A DNA stretch of 64,000 bases from CAIKMD01 sp963803265 (GTDB lineage Bacteria; Pseudomonadota; Alphaproteobacteria; ATCC43930; CGMCC-115725). Numbering within the stretch: position 1 is the stretch's first letter; every line of letters starts with the position of its first letter. Positions 45,957 through 54,538 of this stretch are shown piece after piece. The translations under genes were made by a program, and so were the position numbers. The stretch lies in the NCBI GenBank assembly GCA_963803265.1, contig CAWDLZ010000004.1:372001-436000 (forward strand). The letters are read 5' to 3'. The notes beneath the pieces are model-generated. The model saw only the letters and a list, made by a program, of their open reading frames with translations, ran no database searches and had not been told where the DNA came from.

Positions 45957-46087
45957 AACCCCATAGTATCCGGAGAGAAGCCCCATCCCGTCAAGCCTCG
46001 CGGCGAGCCCGGACCGAAGCCCACACGAAAGCCCGGTTGTGCTAGTTTCGGCGAACGGGATCGTCGGGGAAAGCTTCGGAGAGACAC

Positions 46088-46672
46088 ATGAATCGGGCCG
46101 CGCCGAGGCGGACAAGCATCTTCGCACTCGTGCTCGCCGCCTCGTGCCTCGCCGTCGCCGGCGCGAGCCAAGCCGCCCGATCCGCCGAAAAGCTGTTCAC
46201 CCTGTCCTCGAGTGCCTTCAAGGACGATGGCATCCTCCCGGCCAAATATGCCGGCGCTGCCCAATGCGGCGGCCGGAACCTGTCGCCCCCGCTCGCCTGG
46301 TCCAACCTGCCGGCGGGAACGAAGAGCATCGCCATCGTGATGATCGATCCCGACGGGCTGCGCGGCATCGGCTCGGTGCATTGGCTTGCCTATAACATCC
46401 CGGCATCGCGCACCGGATTGAAGGCCGGCCAAGGCGGCGCCCCGGCGAAGGGCATCACCGGCGGCAAGAATTCGCGCGGCACGATGCTTTATACCGGCCC
46501 CTGCGCCTCGCACGCCGAAGCGCCGCATCATTATGTCATCGATGCGATCGCGCTCGATCTCGCGCCCGGCTTCCTCCAGCCCGGGCTCGACCGCGACGAA
46601 TTCCTCAAGATGATCACCGGCCACAGCCTCGGCCCGGCCAGCCTCGTCTTCCGCTATCGCCGCAAATCGTGA
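46088..46672 (+). CDS. Secreted PEBP-family protein (YbhB/YbcL type), copy 1
   Basis: A 194-residue phosphatidylethanolamine-binding-protein fold with a signal peptide (hydrophobic FALVLAASCLAVAG, likely cleavage near SQA). Family features: FKDDGILPAKYAGAAQCGGR, NLSPPLAWSNLPAGTKSIAI, IDPDG, VHWLAYNIPA and GPCASHAEAPHHY (the ligand-pocket motif). Bacterial members (YbhB/YbcL) are periplasmic with poorly known function. It is followed after 25 bases by a paralogue, so the pair is a tandem duplication. Confidence 0.87.
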   Translation: MNRAAPRRTSIFALVLAASCLAVAGASQAARSAEKLFTLSSSAFKDDGILPAKYAGAAQCGGRNLSPPLAWSNLPAGTKSIAIVMIDPDGLRGIGSVHWLAYNIPASRTGLKAGQGGAPAKGITGGKNSRGTMLYTGPCASHAEAPHHYVIDAIALDLAPGFLQPGLDRDEFLKMITGHSLGPASLVFRYRRKS

Positions 46673-46697
46673 CGGAAACCGGGAAAGAGGAAACGCC

Positions 46698-47276
46698 ATG
46701 CTGAACTTGAAAACCGCGAGCACAGTCCTCGCCATCGCGGCGCTCGCGGCGGCGTGGACCGCGATCCCGGCCAAGCTCGGCCAGGCCGCCGACGCCAAGT
46801 TCACCCTGAGCTCGCCGGCGATGAAGGATGGCGGCTACATGCCCGACAAATATGTCGGCAACAATCCGCAGGATTGTTCAGGGCAGAACGTGTCGCTTCC
46901 GCTCGCCTGGGCGAATGCGCCCGCCGCCACGAAGAGCTTCGCCATCACCATGTTCGATCCGGTGCCGGGCGCCGGCCTGGGTTTCGTGCATTGGGTCGTC
47001 TATGACATTCCCGCGACGCGAACTTCGCTCGCGGAGGGCGAGGGAAACAATCCCTCTGCGTTCGTCGGTGGCAAGAACAGCGTCGGATCGAGTGTCTGGT
47101 TCGGTCCGTGCCCGGCGCTGACGGATGCGCCGCATCCCTATACGATCACGCTGATCGCGACCGATATCCCGCCCGGCACGTTGCAGCCCGGCATGACGCG
47201 CGACCAGTTGATCGCGGCCTTGCAAGGCCATGCCTTGGGCGTGACGACATTCATCGCGCGCTATCCCAAACCGTGA
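46698..47276 (+). CDS. Secreted PEBP-family protein (YbhB/YbcL type), copy 2
   Basis: A 192-residue paralogue of the preceding gene: signal peptide to about residue 31, then FTLSSPAMKDGGYMPDKYVG, NVSLPLAWANAPAATKSFAI, FDPVPGAGLGFVHWVVYDIP and GPCPALTDAPHPYTI. It replaces the IDPDG of copy 1 with FDPVPGAG, so the pocket differs and the two may bind different ligands. AAAGAGGAAACGCC upstream of the ATG gives a ribosome binding site. Confidence 0.87.
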   Translation: MLNLKTASTVLAIAALAAAWTAIPAKLGQAADAKFTLSSPAMKDGGYMPDKYVGNNPQDCSGQNVSLPLAWANAPAATKSFAITMFDPVPGAGLGFVHWVVYDIPATRTSLAEGEGNNPSAFVGGKNSVGSSVWFGPCPALTDAPHPYTITLIATDIPPGTLQPGMTRDQLIAALQGHALGVTTFIARYPKP

Positions 47277-47311
47277 CGCCGGCTCCCGATTGCGGCCCGT
47301 CGAGGAAGCGG

Positions 47312-47665
47312 CTATCGCGTCCCGCGCAGGAATTCGAGGTTGAGCGTCACCGGCTCGCCCAGCCAGAGGCAGTTGGTCGCATGGTCCTCATAACCGTCGC
47401 CGGTCATCGGATGGACGAGAATGCGCAAGCCTTCGCGGTTGAGCATGAGGAACGGCACGAAGCGCGGGAACTCTTCGACCGGAAACGCGATCTCGTACAT
47501 CGAAACGGGATGCGGCCCCACCGGCTCGTCATGCCAGCGGCCGAGGTAGACGGGAAAGCGCTCGCCCACCGCCTGGCGCAGCCGCTCGGCCGCGGCGCGG
47601 CTCTGGCCGTCGTAATAGACGTGGGCGTGGTAGCCCTCGATGATGGCGGGATCGCGTAGGGTCAT
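47312..47665 (-). CDS. DOPA 4,5-dioxygenase-family protein
   Basis: A 117-residue protein of the DOPA-dioxygenase family. Signatures are IEGYHAHVYYDGQSRAAAER (two His ligands), PVYLGRWHDEPVGPHPVSMY (further His residues) and LVHPMTGDGYEDHATNCLWLG. In fungi and plants the enzyme opens the ring of DOPA for betalain-type pigments, whereas the role of the common bacterial homologues is unknown. It is divergent from, and partly overlaps the upstream region of, the lipoprotein gene. Confidence 0.83.
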   Translation of the reverse strand: MTLRDPAIIEGYHAHVYYDGQSRAAAERLRQAVGERFPVYLGRWHDEPVGPHPVSMYEIAFPVEEFPRFVPFLMLNREGLRILVHPMTGDGYEDHATNCLWLGEPVTLNLEFLRGTR

Positions 47666-47726
47666 GGCTCACCCTTATAAGCGAAATGCCGGCTCCGGCC
47701 AAGGAAGGGTTGCGCCCGACGCCGCG

Positions 47727-48167
47727 ATGCGCCAGCCTCGCGCAATGACCTGGACGAGGCAAGGCACGGCTTGGCTGCTGGCGCTGGCGATGACCGGCTG
47801 CAGCATGCCCGCGCCCTATCAGACCTATTCGCCCGGACAAGTCGCGGCGCCGGCACTGCCGCAAAACGCGCTCACGGTCTATGGCGCGACCTCGACGAGG
47901 CAACAAGGCGGATTGGGATTGGACGCCGTCGAACAGCCCTCGGCGCCCCTGCCCGCTCCCGCTCCGCCGGCGGCGGCCACCGACAATACGGGCATCGCGA
48001 TCTGCTACAACCGGCTATGGAATTCGCCCGCTACGGTCAAGAGTGCCGCCGCCGCGGCTTGCGGCAGCGGCAAGGTGCCCCGCGTCATGAGCCAGGGTTT
48101 CGAGCTCGACGCCTGCCCGGTGATGACGCCAATGCGCGCGGTGTTCGCCTGCACCGCCGCGCCGTGA
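47727..48167 (+). CDS. Small lipoprotein, function unknown
   Basis: A 146-residue (or 140 from ATG 47745) protein with a lipoprotein signal ending MTGC. A Pro/Ala-rich linker (PSAPLPAPAPPAAA) follows, then a compact C-terminal domain with four cysteines (AICYNRLW, AAACGSGK, LDACPVM, FACTAAP), presumably two disulfides. YNRLWNSPATV and RVMSQGFELDACPVMTPMRA look like a conserved envelope domain, but I cannot name it. Neither start has a strong ribosome binding site. Confidence 0.62.
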   Translation: MRQPRAMTWTRQGTAWLLALAMTGCSMPAPYQTYSPGQVAAPALPQNALTVYGATSTRQQGGLGLDAVEQPSAPLPAPAPPAAATDNTGIAICYNRLWNSPATVKSAAAAACGSGKVPRVMSQGFELDACPVMTPMRAVFACTAAP

Positions 48168-48209
48168 CAGGCGCGGAAAAAACGAAAAAATGCCGAATGG
48201 CGGCCGCGA

Positions 48210-48509
48210 TCAGGTCGTGGGCTTGCTGACCGGCGCCTTCTTTTTGGTGACGCTCTTCTTGGTGGCGGTCTTCTTCCTGGCAGTCGTTTTCTTGGCCCGA
48301 GACTTCTTGGCGGCAGTCTTCTTGTGCGGCACCTTTTTAGCGACGGTCTTCTTGACCGGCACCTTCTTACTGGTGGTCGTCTTGACCGGCGCCTTTTCCT
48401 GGGCGGGCGTCGATGAGCCGGCGGTCTGCTGCGCCTGCGCGGGCGCATAGGGTATGGTGGTGCCGGCCACGAACGACAACAGGGCGAATGCAGTAACAAG
48501 CGCCTTCAT
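48210..48509 (-). CDS. Secreted lysine-rich histone-H1-like protein
   Basis: A 99-residue protein with a clear signal peptide (MKALVTAFALLSFVAGTTIP, cleavage near AQAQ). A low-complexity tail of repeated VKKTVAKKV/KKTAAKK units follows, with about 30 lysines and almost no acidic residues. The tail looks like bacterial histone H1-like proteins, but the signal peptide would send it to the periplasm. GGAG lies eight bases before the ATG. It may bind polyanions such as polysaccharide, DNA or polyphosphate outside the cytoplasm (inference). Confidence 0.65.
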   Translation of the reverse strand: MKALVTAFALLSFVAGTTIPYAPAQAQQTAGSSTPAQEKAPVKTTTSKKVPVKKTVAKKVPHKKTAAKKSRAKKTTARKKTATKKSVTKKKAPVSKPTT

Positions 48510-48939
48510 AACGGGACTCCTGAGATCTCGGGCGGGAGCGGACAGGGGGTCGCGCCGACCACACCTGTTTGGCCGAACATTCGGCCGCAACAATGACGCG
48601 CCTCTTTTAACAGATTTCCTTGGCTTCGCTACCGGATTTCCTTGGCTGCGAGACCGACTTCGCGTCGCGCGAAGGACGGCGTGGGCCGTCTCGCCGCCGG
48701 CCTGCGAAGATTTCGCGACGGTCAACGCCGATGGCAGCGGGAGCATGCGAATTTTCCTAAAATTTTATGAAAAATCTTAGCAAATTCGTCTCAATTCCTC
48801 AAGGGTTTTACCTAAAATGCCAAGAGATACCCGCTTCTTTAACTTAGATGCCGGTAAGTTTTACTTGAACTTTAACGCCACCTTAAGAGAAACCCGCCAG
48901 GATAGCGCCGTGTCACCAACCGCTAGGAGACAACCGATC
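48510..48939. other. Divergent intergenic region with palindrome, upstream of the Flp pilin
   Basis: Holds a perfect 7-bp inverted repeat, GGCCGAA-CA-TTCGGCC (48571-48586), a possible operator or hairpin. A strikingly AT-rich block (about 48755-48900) follows, which is presumably the pilin promoter and leader. No gene is supported: the frame upstream of the pilin ATG lacks a ribosome binding site. Confidence 0.45.
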
Positions 48940-49098
48940 ATGTCCATGCTCAAGCAACTTCTCGTCAACGAGAGCGGCGCCACCGCGATCGAATACGGCC
49001 TTATCGCCGCGCTGATCGCGGTCGCCGTCATCACCACGGTCACCACGCTCGGCACCAATCTGAAGACCACCTTCAACTCGGTCGCGACCGCCCTCTGA
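48940..49098 (+). CDS. Flp-type (type IVb) pilin
   Basis: A 52-residue prepilin: MSMLKQLLVNESGATAIEYG, with cleavage expected after Gly13 in the class motif G/ATAIEYGLIAALIAV, then a hydrophobic helix and a short polar tail (LGTNLKTTFNSVATAL). The Glu at +5 and adjacent Tyr are the Flp hallmark. AGGAGA lies upstream of the ATG. Flp pilins are assembled by the Tad secretion machine, of which no gene lies in this window, so the pilin is an orphan here or its tad locus is elsewhere. Confidence 0.9.
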   Translation: MSMLKQLLVNESGATAIEYGLIAALIAVAVITTVTTLGTNLKTTFNSVATAL

Positions 49099-49193
49099 AG
49101 CGGATTCCGACACCATCGAGGAGCCGCCGTCCCGGTCGATCTGGGCGGCGGCTTCTGCATTTTTGCGCTGGATTTTTTTGCCGGCGCAGCCGG

Positions 49194-49408
49194 CTAGCCG
49201 CGCCGCACGGTCGCGGCCGATTGGCCGAAGAGGATCTTGCTCACCTCGGGATCGGTGTTGGCTCGGTTCGATTGGTAGGGCTTGGCCGCCTCATAGGCGC
49301 GCATCACGCCTGGCCGGTCATGCATCCGGTGCCACCAGCGTTTCATGTTGGGAAAGTCGTCGAGCTTCTGGCCCTGGCGCTCCCAGGTCGCGGTCCAGGG
49401 ATAGCTAG
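49194..49408 (-). pseudogene. Glutathione S-transferase, C-terminal part, cut off by IS1380-type element
   Basis: Encodes SYPWTATWERQGQKLDDFPN, KRWWHRMHDRPGVMRAYEAA and a tail to TAG 49194: the C-terminal helical domain of a YfcG/YghU-like glutathione transferase. It has no start. Joined to the fragment at 51036-51529 after removing the element and one CTAG copy, it gives one continuous 235-codon frame. Confidence 0.9.
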
Positions 49409-51035
49409 CCCGCCTTATTCACGACGGGAGCGATTGTAGGCTGGCGGATGTAGCGTAAGCCGCTGATTGCGAGCATGATTCTGTTGTCAGGACAGAGTCG
49501 AAGCCGCGATCACGGAGCGCCACATCCGCCATGAACAAAGATAACCTCCTGCCGTTTTCCCTGCCAGCGATTTGCCGCAAGAAAGTGAGCGTAGCTTTCG
49601 ACGGCGGGATGCTGTCGTCGGATGCGGGCGTGCTGCTGCTGCGCGGGGTCGAGCGGCATCTGGGCGTTGCAGCGCGCCTCGCGACCTGCCTGAAGGATCG
49701 CCGTGATTCCGATCGCATCGATCACACGGTCGAGGAGATGCTGCGGCTTCGGATGTTTGCGATCGCGGCGGGGTACGAGGACGCCAACGACTGCAACAAA
49801 CTGCGGGACGACCCGGTATTCAAGATGGCGGTGGGCCGAGCACCGGGAAGCGGCGAGGCGCTGTGCGCGCAACCGACCATGTCGCGGTTGGAGAATGCGC
49901 CGTCGCGGATCGAGATCGCGCGACTGATGCTGGCGCTGGTGGATCAGTTCTGTGCCAGTTACGCGCGGGCGCCGGCTTCGATTATTCTCGACATCGACGA
50001 CACCTTCGACGCGGTGCATGGCCGGCAGCAGTTATCGCTGTTCAACGCGCATTACGACGAACGCTGCTTCCTGCCGATCCATATCTACGAGGGGACGAGC
50101 GGCAAGCCCGTTGCCGTCATCCTGCGCAGCGGCAAGACGCCGGGCGGGATCGAAGTGCGCACGATCCTGAAGCATGTCATTGCCCGCATTCGCCGGCACT
50201 GGCCGAAGGTCAACATCCTGGTGCGCGGTGACAGCCACTACGGTCAAGTCAAGGCGATGGATTGGTGCGAAGCCAATGGGATTGGCTACATCTTCGGCTT
50301 CGGCGGCAACCCGGTGCTCGCCGGCATGATCCGGTCGGTTGCCGACGCGGTGTGCGTCGAGCGCGCGGTGACCGGAACCGAGAAGCTGCGCCGCTGGAGC
50401 GCACGCTGCGTTACGGCGCCAAGAGTTGGCAAAGACAGCGCCGTGTCGTCGCCCGGATCGAGGCGACGAAGCTCGGCCTCGATGTCCGTTACGTCGTCAC
50501 CTCGCTCAAGGGCAGCGCCAAGCATCTCTATGAGACAGTCTACTGTGGCCGCGGCCAAGCGGAGAACTTCATCAAGCTACACAAGGCCCAGCTCGCCTCG
50601 GATCGTACGTCGTGCCGTGACCCGCGGGCCAATCAGATGCGCCTCATCCTGCACACGGCGGCTTATTGGCTGCTTCTCACTCTGCGCGCTGCCGCGCCCA
50701 AGCGTTCCTCTTGGAGAACGGCCGAGTTCACGACGCTGCGATTGCGGCTGATCAAGATCGCCGCCCGCGTCGTCGAGGGCGCCGCTCGAATTCGCCTCTG
50801 GCTGCCGACAGCTTGCCCGGACGCAGCGATCTTCCGGCTGCTCGCCGGCCGCTTCGCCGCTGCGGGACCATGACCCACGGGGCGATGTGCCCCGCCGAAC
50901 CCTTCCCGCAACCTCCAGCCCTCGACCCAATAAAATCCCGATCAGCGTCGTAACGAACGCGATGGATCAGCCTTGTCACACTTCAAAAGAATCGTGGTGC
51001 GCCGAAAATCGCGCTACGCTCGTGAATACAAACGG
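49409..51035 (+). mobile_element. IS1380-family insertion sequence inside a GST gene
   Basis: About 1627 bp. The ends are CCCGCCTTATTCACGA (left) and, reverse-complemented, CCGTTTGTATTCACGA (right): 11 of 16 matches with a solid TATTCACGA core. The element is flanked by a 4-bp duplication, CTAG (49405-49408 and 51036-51039). It carries one transposase gene, now shifted. Removing the element plus one CTAG restores the GST frame exactly, so the boundaries are secure. Confidence 0.92.
49531..50873 (+). CDS. IS1380-family transposase (frameshifted)
   Basis: About 447 residues of an IS1380-type DDE transposase. The first frame holds VSVAFDGGMLSSDAGVLLLR, ASIILDIDDTFDAVHGRQQL (catalytic Asp region) and ILVRGDSHYGQVKAMDWCE (second Asp). 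Near 50400 it loses sense (EKLRRWS...) and continues in another frame as TLRYGAKSWQRQRRVVARIE, YVVTSLKGSAKHLYETVYC, then GRGQAENFIKLHKAQLASDR with the catalytic Glu. One missing base explains the change (1343 = 3n+2). As written, no functional enzyme would form. Confidence 0.87.
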
Positions 51036-51529
51036 CTAGCCATGTCGGCGATCGAATAGTCGCCGCCAAGATAGTCGCGGTCCTTGAGGCGCTGGTCCAT
51101 CACGGCATAGAGCCGGCTAGTCTCCTTGACATAGCGGTCGATCGCGTAGGGCAGCTTTTCCGGCGCGTAATGGGCAAAGTGGTTGACCTGCCCCGCCATC
51201 GGGCCGAGGCCGCCCACCTGCCAGAACAGCCATTGCAGCACCTCGAACCGCCCGCGCAGATCCTTGGGCAGGAACTTGCCCGTCTTCTCCGCGAGATAGA
51301 CGAGGATCGCGCCGGATTCGAAGATGCTTACCGGCGCGCCCTTGTCGGCGGGCTCGGTGTCGGTGATCGCCGGCATGCGGTTGTTCGGCGAGATCTTGAG
51401 AAAGTCGGGTTTGAACTGATCGCCCTGCTGGATGTTGACCGGGTGGATTTCGTAGGGAACGCCGGCCTCCTCGCAGAAGATCGCGATCTTGTGCCCGTTG
51501 GGCGTCGGCCAATAATAGAGCTCGATCAT
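51036..51529 (-). pseudogene. Glutathione S-transferase, N-terminal part, cut off by IS1380-type element
   Basis: Thioredoxin-fold domain MIELYYWPTPNGHKIAIFCE (with TPNGHK in the active-site region, as in YfcG/YghU), FLKISPNNRMPAITD and SIFESGAILVYLAEKTGKFL (glutathione-binding ES), then the start of the helical domain up to GGDYSIADMAS. The frame then runs into the element. The thi operon precedes it with 15 bases between, so it may once have been its last cistron. Confidence 0.9.
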
Positions 51530-51544
51530 TTCCGCACCTTGCCG

Positions 51545-52205
51545 TTATCGCGCGATCGATCGACTATGATCAGCACCGTGGCGGGCGGCAAGTCCGGCGC
51601 CGAGGCCGCGCAGCAACCCTGCCATGTAGGATTGCGGATCGCGCGCCGTCATCGCGCCGCCCATCACCGCGACGCCCGTGGCCCCGGCGGCGACGCAGCC
51701 CGCGGCGTTGGCCGGATCGATCCCGCCGAGCGCCAGCACGGGGCACGGGCTCGCCCGGCCCAAGGCGCCAAGCCCGAGCGCCGGGCCGTAGCCAGGCTTG
51801 CTGGCCGAGACGAAAATCGGACTCAGCGTGACGTAATCCGCGCCCGCCGCCGCGGCGCCAAGAATCTCGCTTTCGTTGTGCGCGGAGCAGCCGATCAGCG
51901 CGGCGTCGCCGAGGATGCGCCGCGCCTCCCGCGCCGATGCGCCGACCGGCAGATGCACGCCAGCCGCGCCGCCTTCCCCTGCTTCCCTCGCGTCGCCATG
52001 GACCATGATCGCGGCGTCATACGCTCGGCCAAAGGCGACGAGCCGCTTCAGCAGCGCGAACTCGTTCCGCGGCGGGCAGAGTCTTTTCGCGCAGCGAAAA
52101 CCACCGGCAGCCGCCGGCCAGGAGCGCGGCCGCGATCTCCTCCAGCGGCAGCCGTGCCTGGGAGCGGTCGGAGATGACAAGAACCGGCGGCAGCGGGAGC
52201 TTCAC
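51545..52205 (-). CDS. thiE: Thiamine phosphate synthase (frameshifted)
   Basis: Joins hydroxymethylpyrimidine pyrophosphate and thiazole phosphate. The first frame from ATG 52205 has PPVLVISDRSQARLPLEEIA and GGCRWFSLREKTLPAAER. The second continues as FALLKRLVAFGRAYDAAIMV, then HGDAREAGEGGAAGVHLPVG, ADYVTLSPIFVSASKPGYGP and VLALGGIDPANAAGCVAAGA. One extra base near 52070 fits (661 = 3n+1; about 219 residues). The ATG overlaps the thiG stop (ATGA). The product is the last enzyme of the thiOSGE operon. Confidence 0.87.
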
Positions 52206-52996
52206 CCGCCAACGAGCCCTAGCTGCGGCGACGACGGCTCGGCCTGGGTGCGCTTGGGGATGCGGCCGGCGAGGCGCGCGTCGCGTCCGGCGAGAACCGC
52301 GGCCCGCATCGCTGCCGCCATCCGCGCCGGATCATGCGCCTTGGCGACGGCGGTGTTGAGCAGCACGCCGTCGCAGCCCAATTCCATCGCCTGAGCTGCG
52401 TCGGAGGCCGTGCCGATGCCGGCATCGAGGATCACCGGCACCGAGCTGGTCGCGCAGATGCGCTCGATCGCGTAAGGATTCGCGATGCCGAGCCCGGTGC
52501 CGATCGGCGAGCCGAGCGGCATCACCGCGGCGGCGCCGGCATCGGCGAGCTTCCTGCACATCACCGGATCGTCGGTGCAATAAGGCAGCACGGTGAAGCC
52601 GTCTTTCACCAGTTCCTCGGTCGCGCGCAAGAGCTGCTCGATATCGGGATAGAGCGTCTCGCGGTCGCCGATCAGCTCGAGCTTGACCCAAGACGTGGCC
52701 AGCGCCTCGCGGCCGAGTTGCGCGGTCAGGACGGCATCCTTCACCGTCGCGCAACCCGCCGTGTTGGGCAGCAGCGCGAAGCCGTCGAGAAGATCGACGA
52801 GGCTTTCGGCATAGGGCTCGAGGCTGATGCGCCGGAGCGCCACGGTCACGAGGGCGGGCTCGGCGGCGCGCAAGGAATCCAGCAGCACCTGCTGATTGGG
52901 ATAACCGCCGCTGCCCATCAAGAGACGCGAAGGCAACACGCGGCCCGCGATCGTCAAGGCATCCGTGGTGGACTCGCGCGTTGCCTCCGGGGCCAT
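52202..52996 (-). CDS. thiG: Thiazole synthase
   Basis: A 264-residue TIM-barrel enzyme forming the thiazole ring from deoxyxylulose phosphate, dehydroglycine and ThiS thiocarboxylate. The Schiff-base lysine is in SWVKLELIGDRETLYPDIEQ. Other family blocks are LLMGSGGYPNQQVLLDSL, LLPNTAGCATVKDAV, AVMPLGSPIGTGLGIANP and VPVILDAGIGTASDAAQAME. It is intact, starting 3 bases after thiS. Confidence 0.93.
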   Translation of the reverse strand: MAPEATRESTTDALTIAGRVLPSRLLMGSGGYPNQQVLLDSLRAAEPALVTVALRRISLEPYAESLVDLLDGFALLPNTAGCATVKDAVLTAQLGREALATSWVKLELIGDRETLYPDIEQLLRATEELVKDGFTVLPYCTDDPVMCRKLADAGAAAVMPLGSPIGTGLGIANPYAIERICATSSVPVILDAGIGTASDAAQAMELGCDGVLLNTAVAKAHDPARMAAAMRAAVLAGRDARLAGRIPKRTQAEPSSPQLGLVGG

Positions 52997-52999
52997 CGC

Positions 53000-53203
53000 T
53001 CACCCGCCGCCGAACGGCTTGACGATCTCGACGCGGTCGCCGGCGTTAAGACGCGCCTTGTCCCAGGCGCTCGCCGGCACCACCGCCCCGTTCAGCGCGA
53101 CGGCGACGCCCCGGGCAGCGCGGATGCCGCGCGCAGCCAGCAACTCGGCAACCGTCGCGGCCGTGACCGGCTCTTCCTTGCCGTTGATGCGGACGAGGCT
53201 CAT
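53000..53203 (-). CDS. thiS: Sulfur carrier protein ThiS
   Basis: A 67-residue ubiquitin-fold protein, MSLVRINGKEEPVTAATVAE at the start and VEIVKPFGGG at the end. The terminal Gly-Gly becomes a thiocarboxylate that donates sulfur to thiazole. It has one extra Gly after the usual GG. Its ATG overlaps the thiO stop (ATGA). No thiF adenylyltransferase lies in the window. Confidence 0.92.
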   Translation of the reverse strand: MSLVRINGKEEPVTAATVAELLAARGIRAARGVAVALNGAVVPASAWDKARLNAGDRVEIVKPFGGG

Positions 53204-54370
53204 GTCCTTTCCTTGACCGCGGCGAAGCGGGCCATGGCGAAGGGCCGAATGATCTCGGGCACCTCGCCGCCGAGAATATAATGCGCCACGGCGTCGGCCG
53301 TCACCGGCGTCAGCAGAATGCCGTTGCGGTGATGGCCGGTGGCATAGACGAGGCCCTCGATCGCGGCCGGCCCGAGCATCGGCGCATCGTCGCGCGAGCC
53401 CGGCCGGAATCCGGCCCAGATTTCATCGATGGCGAGTTCCTCGACCCCGGGCAGCGCGCGCCAGGCGCCTTCAAGGAGCGCCAGCACGCCGCCCGCCGTG
53501 AGATCGGCATTGAAGCCGCGCTCCTCGGTGGTGGCGCCGACGACGAGGCGCCCATCGCGGCGCGGCACGAGATAAACCCGCGGAACTCCACACCACATGC
53601 CTTAGCAGCGGCGCCGACGGGTCCATGCGCAGCGCCAGCATCTGACCTTTGACGGGACGCACCGGGGGCGACGCGCCCTCGGGGAGTCCCGCGATCGCGC
53701 CCGACCACGCCCCGGCCGCGAGCACGACCACGTCCGCATCGACACGGGCGTCGTCCACGCGCAAGCCCGTCACCTTGCCGCGAGCGATGTCGATGGCGGT
53801 GACCGGCGCGTGCTCTCGGAGCGTGCCGCCCGCGGCGAGAAACGCCGTGCGCAGCGCACGCACGAGCTTCCTGTTCTCGACCTGATGATCGCCGGCCGAG
53901 AACACTGCGGCGCTGAGATTCGGATGGAGGAAAGGCTCGCGCCGCCGCGCCTCGGCGCCGCTCAGCCAGTCCAGCGCGATCCCCTGCTTGCGCTGGAAAT
54001 CATAGCTGTAGCGAAGCTGCGCCGCGTCGTCGCGGTTGAGCGCGACCATGAGCGTGCCTTCCTGGCGCAGCTCGACGCTTTGACCCGACGCCGCCTCGAG
54101 CTCCGCGGCAAAACCGGGCCAGGCCAGCTGGCTCGCGCGATTGAGGGCGTAGAGCGCGAGCTCGCCCGGCTCGGTCTCGACCCCGGCGGCGAGCATGCCC
54201 GCGGCGGCCCAGCTCGCGGCCTTGCCGGCCTCGCCGCGCTCGAAAATCTCGACCGCGCAGCCGCCTTGCGCGAGCCGCCAGCCGACGCCCAGGCCGATGA
54301 CGCCGCCGCCGATGATCGCGGTGCGCGGCTTGCCGGTCTTGGCCGTGTGACCCGGAGCTTTGCCGTCCAT
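53200..54370 (-). CDS. thiO: Glycine oxidase ThiO (frameshifted)
   Basis: FAD enzyme that oxidises glycine to the dehydroglycine used by ThiG in aerobic bacteria. The FAD-binding AIIGGGVIGLGVGWRLAQGG is at residues 19-38. EREGAGKAASWAAAGMLAAG-type (GEAGKAASWAAAGMLA) and VVVLAAGAWSGAIAGLPEG follow. The family continues in the +1 frame from about 53590 as PRVYLVPRRDGRLVVGATTE, EIWAGFRPGSRDDAPMLGPA and ATGHHRNGILLTPVTADAVA. One extra T in GGAGTTCCGCG restores it (1171 = 3n+1; about 389 residues). It leads the operon under a TPP riboswitch. Confidence 0.89.
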
Positions 54371-54374
54371 GGGC

Positions 54375-54450
54375 TCCCTTCGCTGGCATTACCCAGACAG
54401 GTTCGTTGGGTGTGATCTCAGCCGGCACACGCACGCCGGCACCCCAGCCT
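54375..54450 (-). promoter_or_regulatory. TPP riboswitch upstream of thiO
   Basis: On the minus strand: GGGGTGCCGGC, GGCTGAGATCACACCC, ACGAACCTGTCTGGGTAATG and CCAGCGAAGGGA, the conserved THI-box series in its compact form with a short P3. It ends about 5 bases before the thiO ATG, so repression by blocking translation is likely. Confidence 0.93.
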
Positions 54451-54538
54451 TCGCATTGGATTGAAGCCCCTCGCCGCCACCCTGGCAAGGGGTTTGTTTG
54501 GCGCTTGCAAGGCCTGCCCCAACCGCCAAGATCGCGGC

